From positions 1 through 64,000 of the forward strand of contig NZ_ASXG01000170.1 of the NCBI RefSeq assembly GCF_000411975.1: a DNA stretch of 64,000 bases, in the 5' to 3' direction. The number at the start of each line of letters is the position of its first letter. The stretch's first letter is position 1. Of the stretch, positions 1 through 7,545 are shown piece by piece. Source of the stretch: Amycolatopsis orientalis DSM 43388. Its GTDB lineage: Bacteria; Actinomycetota; Actinomycetes; Mycobacteriales; Pseudonocardiaceae. The notes below the pieces were generated by a model, which saw only the letters and a program-made list of their open reading frames with translations, was not told the DNA's origin and searched no databases. The position numbers were made by a program, and so were the translations under genes.

Positions 1-40
1 CGCCAGCGTTCGTCCTGAGCCAGGATCAAACTCTCCAACA
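1..40 (-). rRNA. rrs: 16S ribosomal RNA, 5' end only (partial)
   Basis: On the minus strand the first ~36 bases read GGAGAGTTTGATCCTGGCTC and onward, the universally conserved 5' end of bacterial 16S rRNA. Only the first ~40 nt are inside the window; the rest of the rRNA operon lies beyond position 1. The mature 5' end is placed about 8 nt before GAGTTTGATC by analogy with other actinobacteria, so the boundary is approximate. Confidence 0.95.
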
Positions 41-87
41 ATGAACAGTTCGATCGAGACTACATCTCAATCATATTTTCTCAAAGG

Positions 88-107
88 AAACCCCGACGAG
101 GGGGTTT
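88..107 (-). promoter_or_regulatory. stem-loop in the 16S rRNA leader
   Basis: AAACCCC (88-94) pairs with GGGGTTT (101-107) around a 6-nt loop, about 48 nt before the mature 16S 5' end. It lies in the pre-rRNA leader and could take part in processing. The pairing is visible; the role is inferred. Confidence 0.5.
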
Positions 108-139
108 ACCAAAATAAGCTCTACTGGCTTAGTTCACTA

Positions 140-166
140 GCACACTGTTGAGTTCTCAAGCAACAC
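140..166 (-). promoter_or_regulatory. conserved rRNA leader element (boxA-like antitermination/processing motif)
   Basis: On the minus strand this reads TTGCTTGAGAACTCAACAGT followed by GTG. A nearly identical TTGAGAACTCAACAGTGTG string occurs upstream of many actinobacterial 16S genes and is linked to antitermination and pre-rRNA processing. It lies ~100 nt before the mature 16S end, as expected. Confidence 0.7.
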
Positions 167-291
167 ACCCCGAACCAGCCCAGAATCAACCAGACCAAGC
201 CCGATGCGTTATTTCAAGCTTTTGGTCGAGCATGCCGGTACCTACAAGGCTAGTCGTAGGGAGTCGGCGGCCGCTCGTGGGCCGACGCTGA

Positions 292-320
292 ACATTACCC
301 GGTCCGTTTCGCGGTGTCAA
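292..320 (-). promoter_or_regulatory. candidate rRNA operon promoter
   Basis: On the minus strand TTGACA (315-320) is followed after exactly 17 bases by TAATGT (292-297). The -35 is a perfect match, the -10 only partial. It lies ~250 nt upstream of the 16S 5' end. Other rRNA promoters may exist nearby. Sequence reading only. Confidence 0.5.
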
Positions 321-735
321 CCCGCTCGGCCCTGGCTCCTGGTCGGTGAGGCTTGCGGCCCCGCCGACCCGGTGTTCCTGGCGACGAAGAGAAGATTACA
401 TGCCTTCCAACCACCCGAAAACAGGGGGGTCACTTAACGGCATCGACGCTGGTCAGCGCGCTGACAGCGACCGGACTCGACCGGTTTGCGCACGCCGGAC
501 CGCGCCCGGCGAGGCCGTCGAAAGCCCCCAAGTGACCCAGGTCTCCCGCAGCCAGCGGCCCGCGCGCCGCCCGGGATCCGAGCATCCGATCCGATTCCGC
601 TGGTCAGCGCGCTGCCCACCCGCTCGGCGCGGGCCAGCTCCGGTCGGTCCAGACGCACAAAGCCGCCGGTCAATGCGAGTGCACTGACCGGCGGCCGCCA
701 CAAACCTTCACCCGCTCCGGGCAACCCCGACCGGC
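321..735. other. gene-free spacer between the rRNA promoter and the amidase gene
   Basis: No credible CDS was seen; short ORFs here overlap on both strands and resemble no family. It contains a 16-base direct repeat, GCTGGTCAGCGCGCTG, at 448-463 and nearly complete again at 599-614. It also holds the hairpin annotated separately at 663-694. Confidence 0.6.
663..694 (-). terminator. hairpin downstream of the amidase gene
   Basis: CCGCCGGTCA (663-672) pairs perfectly with TGACCGGCGG (685-694) around a 12-nt loop, 42 nt past the amidase stop. No strong U-tract follows, as is common for actinobacterial terminators. Confidence 0.5.
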
Positions 736-2322
736 TTACCCGGGCAGCTTCGGCAGGTACCGGGGCGGAACCCGGACCGGCGCGACCCGCGTGTAGTCCG
801 CGGCCAGCGCGAGCATCTTCCCGTCCGTCCACTGCCCGCCCATGAACGAAATCCCGACCGGCAGCGGTCCGACGAAACCGGCCGGGACGGTGACGTCCGG
901 GTAGCCCGCGACCGCGGCCGGGGTCGAGGACGGGATCACGTCGTTGTCGCCGACCTTGCAGTCCGTCTTCCAGGCCGGCGGGTTCGTCGGCGACGCGATG
1001 GCGTCCAGGTCGTACTTCGCGAGGGTCTCGTCCAGCGACCGGCGCGCGAGGTCGGTCAGCTCAGCCCGGTTCTTCAGGTAGGCCGGATCCTGCGGGCCGG
1101 GCGCGGCGAGCGCTTGCTCGAACAGCTCCTGACCAGCGAAGCAGGTGCGTTCCAGCGGATCAGCGCGGTTGTACGCGATCAGGTCCGCCAGATTCCGCGG
1201 GCCGGTCGGGCGCGTCGCGAGATACGCGTCGATGTCGCGATGGAACTCGGTCAGCAGCGCCGGGAACTCCAGTTCCGAAAGCCGGTCTTGGTACGGCAGG
1301 CTCACCTCGACGACCGTCGCCCCGGCGCGTTCCAGCGAAGCCTTCGCCTTGCTGACCACGGCGTCCGTGTCCGGGCCGAGCACCGGCAGCCGCCACAGGC
1401 CGATCCGGGCTCCGCGCAGGACGCCGGGGCGGAGGAGCTTCGCGTAGTCAGTCGGCTGGGTCGGCGGATAGCGCAGAGTGGCCGGGTCCGACGGGTCGCG
1501 GCCCTGCAGCACCGAGAGCGTCAGCGCGGTGTCGACGACATTGCGCGCGATGGGTCCCGCCGTGTCCTGTTCCGCGGAGATCGGCACGACGCCGGTGCGG
1601 CTGACGAGTCCGAGGCTCGGCTTGTGCCCGACGGTCGCGGTCATCCCGGCCGGGCACACGATCGACCCGTCGGTCTCGCTGCCGATCGCGACCTGCGCGA
1701 GCGACGCGGCGACACCGGCCGCGGAGCCGGCGGACGAACCGCACGGGTTGTGGTCAAGGACGTACGGGTTGTTGGTCTGCCCGCCGACGCCGGACCAGCC
1801 GGAAGTCGGCTTCGCGGCGCGGAAGTTGGCCCATTCCGACAGGTTCGCCTTGCCGAGGATCACCGCGCCCGCGTCACGTAGCCGGGTGATCAGCGTGGCG
1901 TCCTTGGCGGGACGGCTGCGCAGCGCGCGCGAACCGGCGGTGGTCTGCTGGTCGTGGGTGCCGACGTTGTCCTTGACCAGCACCGGGATCCCGTCGAGCG
2001 GACCGCGGGTGCGGCCGGTCCGGTGCCGGACGTCGCTGGCCGCGGCTTGCGCGAGCGCGCCCGGGTTGAGCGCGAGGACGGCGTTGACCTTCGGGTCCAA
2101 TACCCGGATCCGGGCGAGATACGCGCTGGTCAGGCGGGTCGCGGTGAGCTGCCCGGACGCCATCCGGTGCTGCAGCGACGGGATGTCGGCGCGGTCGAGG
2201 TCGAAGTGCAGCCCGGCGGCGTCGATCTCGGGGTCAGCCGCCATCGCGACCGCCGGCGGCGCGCTGGCCAGGCCCGCCGCCGCGACCAGCGCAGCGAGTA
2301 CGGCGGGCAGTCTTTTTCCCAT
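736..2322 (-). CDS. secreted amidase-signature-family amidase
   Basis: A 528-residue protein of the amidase signature family (GatA/FAAH type), which hydrolyses carboxylic amides with a Ser-cisSer-Lys triad. Residues 1-28 form a signal peptide (MGKRLP, an Ala/Leu-rich core, then AMA). The catalytic Lys is near 117 in PVLVKDN. CGSSAGS near 195 carries the cis-Ser and GSETDGS near 215-220 the nucleophile; their 24-residue spacing matches FAAH. The ATG at 2322 is preferred because GGGGGAGG lies 7-8 nt upstream; the open frame continues further but overlaps glnA2. The gene lies 44 nt behind glnA2 on the same strand and may be co-transcribed. The substrate is unknown; export argues against a GatCAB role. 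Confidence 0.9.
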   Translation of the reverse strand: MGKRLPAVLAALVAAAGLASAPPAVAMAADPEIDAAGLHFDLDRADIPSLQHRMASGQLTATRLTSAYLARIRVLDPKVNAVLALNPGALAQAAASDVRHRTGRTRGPLDGIPVLVKDNVGTHDQQTTAGSRALRSRPAKDATLITRLRDAGAVILGKANLSEWANFRAAKPTSGWSGVGGQTNNPYVLDHNPCGSSAGSAAGVAASLAQVAIGSETDGSIVCPAGMTATVGHKPSLGLVSRTGVVPISAEQDTAGPIARNVVDTALTLSVLQGRDPSDPATLRYPPTQPTDYAKLLRPGVLRGARIGLWRLPVLGPDTDAVVSKAKASLERAGATVVEVSLPYQDRLSELEFPALLTEFHRDIDAYLATRPTGPRNLADLIAYNRADPLERTCFAGQELFEQALAAPGPQDPAYLKNRAELTDLARRSLDETLAKYDLDAIASPTNPPAWKTDCKVGDNDVIPSSTPAAVAGYPDVTVPAGFVGPLPVGISFMGGQWTDGKMLALAADYTRVAPVRVPPRYLPKLPG

Positions 2323-2366
2323 GTTCCGATGCCTCCCCCACCTCGGAGCACGGCCCGGGGCCCGCG

Positions 2367-3710
2367 TCAGAGCATCGGCAACAGAGTCCGGAGCTCGTAC
2401 GGGGTGACCGCGCTCCGGTAGTTGTCCCACTCCACTCGCTTGTTGCGCAAGAAGAAGTCGTAAACGTGCTCGCCGAGCGCTTCCGGCAGCAGCTCCGACT
2501 TCTCCATCTCGGCGAGCGCTTCGCCGAGGTTCTGGGGCAACTGCGAGTAACCGGCGGCGCGGCGTTCGGAGTCCGACAGCTGCCAGATGTTGTCCTCGGC
2601 CGGCGGCGGCAGCTCGTAACCCTTCTCGATGCCCTTCAGCCCCGCGGCCAGTATCACCGAGTAGGCCAGGTACGGGTTGCACGCCGAATCGAGCGTCCGG
2701 ATCTCCACTCGCCGCGACGACGCCTTGCCGGGCGAGTACATCGGCACGCGCACGAGCGCCGAGCGGTTCGCCCTCCCCCACGACACCGTCGTGGGGGCCT
2801 CACTGCCGCTGATCAGCCGTTTGTAGGAATTGACCCACTGATTGGTGACGGCGGAGATTTCCTTGGCGTAGTGCAGGACACCCGCGACGAACGCCTTGCC
2901 GGTCTCGGAAAGCTCGTGCGGGTCCTCGGCGTCGTAGAACGCGTTGCGGTCGCCCTCGAACAGGCTCACGTGGGTGTGCATGCCCGAGCCGGGCTGGTCG
3001 GTGAACGGCTTCGGCATGAAGGTCGCGCGCACGCCCTGGGTCAGCGCGACCTCCTTGACGACGTAACGGAACGTCATCACGTTGTCGGCCATGGTCAGGG
3101 CGTCGGCGTAGCGAAGGTCGATTTCCTGCTGGCCCGGCGCGCCCTCGTGGTGGCTGAACTCGACCGAGATGCCCATTGCCTCGAGGGTCTCGATCGCGTG
3201 CCGGCGGAAGTGCGTCGCGGTGGCGTGGCTCGCCTGGTCGAAGTAGCCGCCGTTGTCGGCCGGTTCGGGCTCGCTGCCGTCGTCCGGGAGGTTGGCGAGC
3301 AGGAAGAACTCGATCTCCGGGTGCACGTAGCAGGTGAACCCGGCTTCGCTGGCTTTCGACAGCTGGCGGCGCAGCACGTGCCGCGGGTCGGCCCACGAGG
3401 GCGACCCGTCGGGCATCGCGATGTCGCAGAACATCCGCGCGGAGTACGGGCCGCCGTCCGGGGTCTCCCACGGCAGGACCTGGAACGTGGACGGGTCCGG
3501 CTTGGCGACCATGTCCGATTCGTAGACGCGCGCGAAGCCCTCGATGGCCGAGCCGTCGAACCCGATGCCCTCGCTGAACGCGCCCTCCAGTTCGGCCGGC
3601 GCGACCGCGACCGACTTCAGGAACCCCAGCACGTCGGTGAACCACAGGCGAACGAAACGGATGTCGCGCTCTTCCAAAGTGCGGAGCACGAATTCCTGCT
3701 GGCGATCCAT
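2367..3710 (-). CDS. glnA2: glutamine synthetase, type I, GlnA2-like
   Basis: A 447-residue glutamine synthetase, which makes glutamine from glutamate, ammonia and ATP in the cytosol. It opens with MDRQQEFVLRTLEERDIRF and closely follows M. tuberculosis GlnA2 (446 residues). Family landmarks include FDGSAIEGFAR near 50, EIEFFL near 130, GSGMHTHVSL near 240 and NPYLAYSVILAAGL near 340. It is shorter than the ~478-residue GlnA1, as expected for the alpha-type enzymes, which are generally not adenylylated. In actinobacteria such second synthetases are auxiliary to GlnA1; some homologues are gamma-glutamylpolyamine synthetases. That is worth noting because a polyamine catabolic island lies in the same window, but the sequence cannot decide it. 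Confidence 0.93.
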   Translation of the reverse strand: MDRQQEFVLRTLEERDIRFVRLWFTDVLGFLKSVAVAPAELEGAFSEGIGFDGSAIEGFARVYESDMVAKPDPSTFQVLPWETPDGGPYSARMFCDIAMPDGSPSWADPRHVLRRQLSKASEAGFTCYVHPEIEFFLLANLPDDGSEPEPADNGGYFDQASHATATHFRRHAIETLEAMGISVEFSHHEGAPGQQEIDLRYADALTMADNVMTFRYVVKEVALTQGVRATFMPKPFTDQPGSGMHTHVSLFEGDRNAFYDAEDPHELSETGKAFVAGVLHYAKEISAVTNQWVNSYKRLISGSEAPTTVSWGRANRSALVRVPMYSPGKASSRRVEIRTLDSACNPYLAYSVILAAGLKGIEKGYELPPPAEDNIWQLSDSERRAAGYSQLPQNLGEALAEMEKSELLPEALGEHVYDFFLRNKRVEWDNYRSAVTPYELRTLLPML

Positions 3711-3774
3711 GGCCGAACCCTAACCAGCACGTGTTAACGCCATGTTTCACGGGTCACCCATCTCGCGAACGGGT

Positions 3775-5055
3775 TCACGCCACCTGCGCGAGCTGCGGTT
3801 TCCTCGATCGGGTGATCGACAGCGACGCGACCGAGGCGACGACCGCGAGCCCGGCGGCGACGTACCAGGCGACCGCGTAATCGCCGAGCTGGTCGCGCAC
3901 CGCGCCGGCGGCGGAAGCCGCGAACGCCGCGCCCAGCTGGTGGCAGGCGAAAACCCAGCCGAACACGATGGGACCGGCTTCGCCGAAGGAGCGGATGCAA
4001 AGCGCGACCGTCGGCGGAACGGTCGCCACCCAGTCGAGGCCGTAGAAGAGGATGAACGCCCACATGCTCGGCTGGACCGAATCCGTGAACAGCTGCGGCA
4101 ACAGGGCGAGCGAAACTCCCCGCAGGGCGTAGTAGATGCCGAGCAGGATCCGCGGGTCGACACGGTCGGTGAGCCATCCCGACGCGATCGTTCCCACCAC
4201 GTCGAAGATGCCGACGAGCGCGAGCAGGCTCGCCGCGGTCGTCTGCGGCATGCCGTGGTCGTGCGCGGCCGGGACGAAATGCGTGCTGACCAACCCGTTC
4301 GTGGTCGCCCCGCAGATGGCGAACCCGATCGCGAGCAGCCAGAACGTCCGGGTCCGCGCGGCCTGGAACAGCACGGTCAGTCCTCGGCGGACAGTGCCGG
4401 TCTTCGGAGCGGGACGCTCCACTTCGGTGCCTTCGGGCGCTCCGTACGCGACAGTGCCGATGTCAGCGGGGTGGTCGCGTACGGCCAACAGCACGACCGG
4501 GACCACCGCGAGAGCCGCGATGGCAATGACCATGGAAGCGGTCCGCCAGCCGTCACTCACCGCAAGCGATGCGATCAACGGCAGGAAGATGAGCTGCCCG
4601 GTCGCTCCGGCGGCGGTCAGCACGCCGGTCACGACGCCGCGGTGGCGGACGAACCAGCGCGTCGCGACCATCGCGGCGAAGCTCATCGCCATCGAGCCGG
4701 TACCGAGACCGACGAGCACACCCCAGCAGAGGATCAACTGCCAGCTGGAGCTCATGAAGACGGTGCCGCCCGCGCCGAGAGCGACGACGCACAGCGCGGT
4801 GGCCGCCACCCGGCGGATGCCGAACCGCTCCATCAGCGCGGCGGCGAAGGGTGCGAAGAGGCCGTACAGAACGAGGTTGACCGAGACGGCGGACCCGATC
4901 GTGGCGCGGGACCAGCCGAACTCTTCGTGCAGCGGATCGATCAGAACGCCCGGCGCGGCGCGGAAGCCGGCGGCGGCGAGAAGGGCAACGAACGCGGCCG
5001 CCGCGACGAACCAGGCGCGGTGCAGGCGGCGGGCAGGACGGGTCTCAACGGTCAC
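3775..5055 (-). CDS. MFS transporter
   Basis: A 426-residue major facilitator protein with about 12 hydrophobic segments. The first half starts RAWFVAAAAFVALLAAAG and shows GFRAAPGVLIDPLHEEFGWS, typical of the oxalate/formate or monocarboxylate-like MFS branch. Loop 2-3 carries MERFGIRRV and loop 4-5 WFVRHRGVVTGVLTAAG. A basic stretch RSRKPQ lies at the C-terminus. The start is GTG at 5055; no strong ribosome-binding site is seen. It is divergent from the lipoprotein gene at 5148. The substrate cannot be predicted. Confidence 0.88.
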   Translation of the reverse strand: MTVETRPARRLHRAWFVAAAAFVALLAAAGFRAAPGVLIDPLHEEFGWSRATIGSAVSVNLVLYGLFAPFAAALMERFGIRRVAATALCVVALGAGGTVFMSSSWQLILCWGVLVGLGTGSMAMSFAAMVATRWFVRHRGVVTGVLTAAGATGQLIFLPLIASLAVSDGWRTASMVIAIAALAVVPVVLLAVRDHPADIGTVAYGAPEGTEVERPAPKTGTVRRGLTVLFQAARTRTFWLLAIGFAICGATTNGLVSTHFVPAAHDHGMPQTTAASLLALVGIFDVVGTIASGWLTDRVDPRILLGIYYALRGVSLALLPQLFTDSVQPSMWAFILFYGLDWVATVPPTVALCIRSFGEAGPIVFGWVFACHQLGAAFAASAAGAVRDQLGDYAVAWYVAAGLAVVASVASLSITRSRKPQLAQVA

Positions 5056-5102
5056 AAGTGAGCAGTTTGGTGTGCCCGGGGTGTTGTCGACAGTGGCCGG
5101 AA

Positions 5103-5114
5103 GGACACCATCCG
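5103..5114. promoter_or_regulatory. GGACACCATCCG motif in the divergent MFS/lipoprotein promoter region
   Basis: The 12-mer GGACACCATCCG sits in the 92-bp gap between two divergent genes. The same 12-mer recurs at 14911-14922 as one arm of an inverted repeat in front of another gene. It may be a binding site for a shared regulator. Low certainty. Confidence 0.25.
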
Positions 5115-5147
5115 AAAGGATCGGGCCAACCGAGTAGGCTTCCGGCC

Positions 5148-5783
5148 ATGCTCAGCCGACGTGTCCTGCCGGCGCTGCTGCTCCTCGGGCTGGTCGGCGG
5201 TTGCACCGCGGCACCTCCCTTGCCCGCGGCGGACGGGTTGCTCGCCGCCGCCAAGACGAACTTCGCCAAGGTCACGAGCCTGCATTTCTCAGTCGGCGTC
5301 AACGGCGTGCTGCCCGGCCTTCCGCTGACCAAGCTGGTCGGCAACGCGACGCTCAAGAACGGCGGACAGGCGAGCGGCAGCGCGGAATTCACCGATCGGT
5401 CGTTCTCGTTCACCGTCTCCGGGCACACCGCGACCACGAAGGACACGAAGGGTCGCGAAACGAACGGCCCGACGTCCTTCCCGGTCGACCGGTTCCTCGG
5501 CCCGAATGGCGGCCTGGTGCGCCTCCTCGACTCGCTTCAGCAGCCGAAAACCGAAATCCGCGAGACGATCCAGCACGTCGACGGCTACCGCGTCGGCGGA
5601 ACCGTGCCCCAGGCGGTCGCGGCGAAGCTGGTGCCGCAGATCCATGCCGACGTGAACGTCAAGATCTGGGTGACGGTCGCGGAGCCGCGTCGCTTCGCGC
5701 GGATGTGGCTCCAAGTGCCGCCGGCGACAGAGCGCGACAGTCCGGTGATGTACGAGGTGCTTTTGACGGATCAGCAGCCGTGA
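5148..5783 (+). CDS. LppX/LprAFG-family lipoprotein
   Basis: A 211-residue secreted lipoprotein. The start MLSRRVLPALLLLGLVGGC is a signal peptide with lipobox LVGGC, making Cys 19 the lipidated residue. The body (LLAAAKTNFAKVTSLHFSV near 32, then beta-rich sequence ending PVMYEVLLTDQQP) matches the LppX/LprG/LprF fold, a half-barrel that carries lipids or lipoglycans in mycobacteria. It would sit on the outer face of the membrane. The ATG at 5148 is chosen because it places the signal peptide at the N-terminus; the longer frame from 5058 does not. The neighbouring MFS gene is divergent, so the LprG-P55 type pairing is only suggestive. Confidence 0.85.
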   Translation: MLSRRVLPALLLLGLVGGCTAAPPLPAADGLLAAAKTNFAKVTSLHFSVGVNGVLPGLPLTKLVGNATLKNGGQASGSAEFTDRSFSFTVSGHTATTKDTKGRETNGPTSFPVDRFLGPNGGLVRLLDSLQQPKTEIRETIQHVDGYRVGGTVPQAVAAKLVPQIHADVNVKIWVTVAEPRRFARMWLQVPPATERDSPVMYEVLLTDQQP

Positions 5784-5793
5784 CGACCGCTGG

Positions 5794-5821
5794 TTGGTGG
5801 CTCGCCGAAGCGAGCCACCAA
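5794..5821. terminator. bidirectional terminator hairpin between convergent genes
   Basis: TTGGTGGCTCGC (5794-5805) and GCGAGCCACCAA (5810-5821) form a perfect 12-bp stem with a CGAA tetraloop. It fills the 40-bp gap between the lipoprotein stop (5783) and the protease stop (5824) and can serve both strands. Confidence 0.8.
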
Positions 5822-5823
5822 TC

Positions 5824-7446
5824 TCAGTTGGCCTTGCAGCGAGTTCCGTCCGGAGGCGTCGTCCCGTCGATCAGATAAGCGGTGCCCGCCTTGTCGACGC
5901 ATGCGTTGCCCTGCAGGAACACCGTGTGCTGAGTGCCCTCGAAGGTGAGCAGCGAGCCCTTCAGCGCCTTCGCGAGGTTCACGCCCGCCTGGTACGGCGT
6001 CGCGGGGTCGTTGGTCGTCGAGATCGTCAGCGTCTTCGGCAGGCCTTCGACGTTCGGCTCGTGCGGTTTCGACGTGTTCGGCACCGGCCAGAACGCGCAC
6101 GCGTCGCGGGCCGAGCTGGGTTGGCGGCCGTCGTCGAGGAAGGGGGCCGCCTTTACGTATTTCTCCTGGCCTTCGAGGATCTGCTTCGGATCGGTGACTC
6201 GCGGGTCATCGACACAACGGATGGCGGTGAAGGCGTCCTGTGTCGTGCCGTAGCTGCCGTCGGGATTGCGCTCGTTGTAGATGTCGGCCAGCTTCTCGAG
6301 CGTGGCGCCGCGCTGGAGCTTCAGCTCGGCCAGCCCGGTGTTCAGGTACTCCCAGAGATTCTGCTGGTAGAGAGCCTGGATGGCACCGGTCGTGGCGTCC
6401 TCGTAGGACAGCTTGCGACCGTCGCCCACCGGAACCGGGAAGTCGATCAGCCGGCGCGTGAGGTCTTGGAACTGCTTCGTCGCGTCGGCCGGGTTGTTGC
6501 CGAGCGCGCAGTCCTGACGCGCCGCGCACCACTTCGCGAACTCGTTGAACGCGACGCCGAAGCCCTGCCCCTGTGCGACGAGCGAGTCTTCCGGGCTCTG
6601 TGTCGGGTCGACAGCGCCGTCGAGGACGAGCGCGCGCACGTTCTTCGGGAAGGTCTCCGCGTACGTGGAGCCGATGCGCGTGCCGTACGAGTAACCGAGG
6701 TAGGTGAGCTTCTCGTCGCCGAGGACGCTTCGCAGCACGTCCATGTCCTTAACGACGTCGCGCGTGCCGACGTGCGCGAGCATCTCGTCGCCGTACTTCG
6801 TCCGCTGTGCGCACTTCGCGGCGAAGTCCTTCTGCTCCGCTTCCTGCTTCGCGACGCCCGCGGGAGAACCGTCGGTCTCGCTGTCGTCGGCGCGCTCGGT
6901 GTCGCGTTCGGGGCCGGTCAGGCATTTGATCTGCGGTTCACTCGCCCCGATCCCCCGCGGGTCGAAGCCGACGAGGTCGAACCGCTCGCCGAGGTCGGAT
7001 TTCGAGACCTGGTCGAGCAGGCTCGCCGCGGCGACCATGCCCGAAGCGCCCGGTCCGCCCGGGTTCACCACGAGCGAACCGATTTTCTTGCCCTGGTCGC
7101 TCGCGCGGTGCCGCAGCACGCCGATGGTGATCGTCTGCCCGTCCGGTTTGTCATAGTTCAACGGCACGGTGAGGCGTCCGCACTCGATTCCCTGCGTCTT
7201 GAAGGCCGACCGGGCGTCGTCCGAGGTCGCGTAGGGTGCACAGGCGGACCAGGTCATGCTCTGCCCGTAGAACCGCTCCAGTCCGGCGGGCACCGGGCCG
7301 ACCGGCGCGTGCGATTCGACCGTCGGCGCGAGCGAGGCCTGACTGGGCTTGGACGTGCACGCCGCGAGCGTGGTCGCGAGCAGGCCGGCAACCGCTAACA
7401 CGACTATCGGATGGACTTTCGGGCTGGCGCTGGGATGACGGGACAC
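5824..7446 (-). CDS. exported alpha/beta-hydrolase of the TAP/Hip1 (CaeA) family, lipoprotein
   Basis: A 540-residue serine hydrolase/tripeptidyl aminopeptidase-like protein. The N-terminus has a basic start, a hydrophobic core (VVLAVAGLLATTLAAC) and lipobox TLAAC. NPGGPGASG forms the oxyanion region, GYSYGTRIG carries the nucleophilic Ser, TTNDPATP the acidic residue, and TQHTVFLQGNACVDK near the C-terminus the His, in the TAP C-terminal domain. M. tuberculosis Hip1 (Rv2224c) has this layout and also lies between glnA2 and panB, so orthology is likely. Hip1 processes cell-envelope proteins. GTG 7446 is used because it gives a clean signal peptide. The very long open frame that extends to 9810 is only the antisense of secA2. 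Confidence 0.88.
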   Translation of the reverse strand: MSRHPSASPKVHPIVVLAVAGLLATTLAACTSKPSQASLAPTVESHAPVGPVPAGLERFYGQSMTWSACAPYATSDDARSAFKTQGIECGRLTVPLNYDKPDGQTITIGVLRHRASDQGKKIGSLVVNPGGPGASGMVAAASLLDQVSKSDLGERFDLVGFDPRGIGASEPQIKCLTGPERDTERADDSETDGSPAGVAKQEAEQKDFAAKCAQRTKYGDEMLAHVGTRDVVKDMDVLRSVLGDEKLTYLGYSYGTRIGSTYAETFPKNVRALVLDGAVDPTQSPEDSLVAQGQGFGVAFNEFAKWCAARQDCALGNNPADATKQFQDLTRRLIDFPVPVGDGRKLSYEDATTGAIQALYQQNLWEYLNTGLAELKLQRGATLEKLADIYNERNPDGSYGTTQDAFTAIRCVDDPRVTDPKQILEGQEKYVKAAPFLDDGRQPSSARDACAFWPVPNTSKPHEPNVEGLPKTLTISTTNDPATPYQAGVNLAKALKGSLLTFEGTQHTVFLQGNACVDKAGTAYLIDGTTPPDGTRCKAN

Positions 7447-7545
7447 GGTTTGATCGTGCCATCCGGGCGCGGAACTCGAACGCACCGTCGGCGCGTTGGG
7501 CAGTGCGGGTGCGACCGGAGACACATCGACACGAGGAGACCAGGG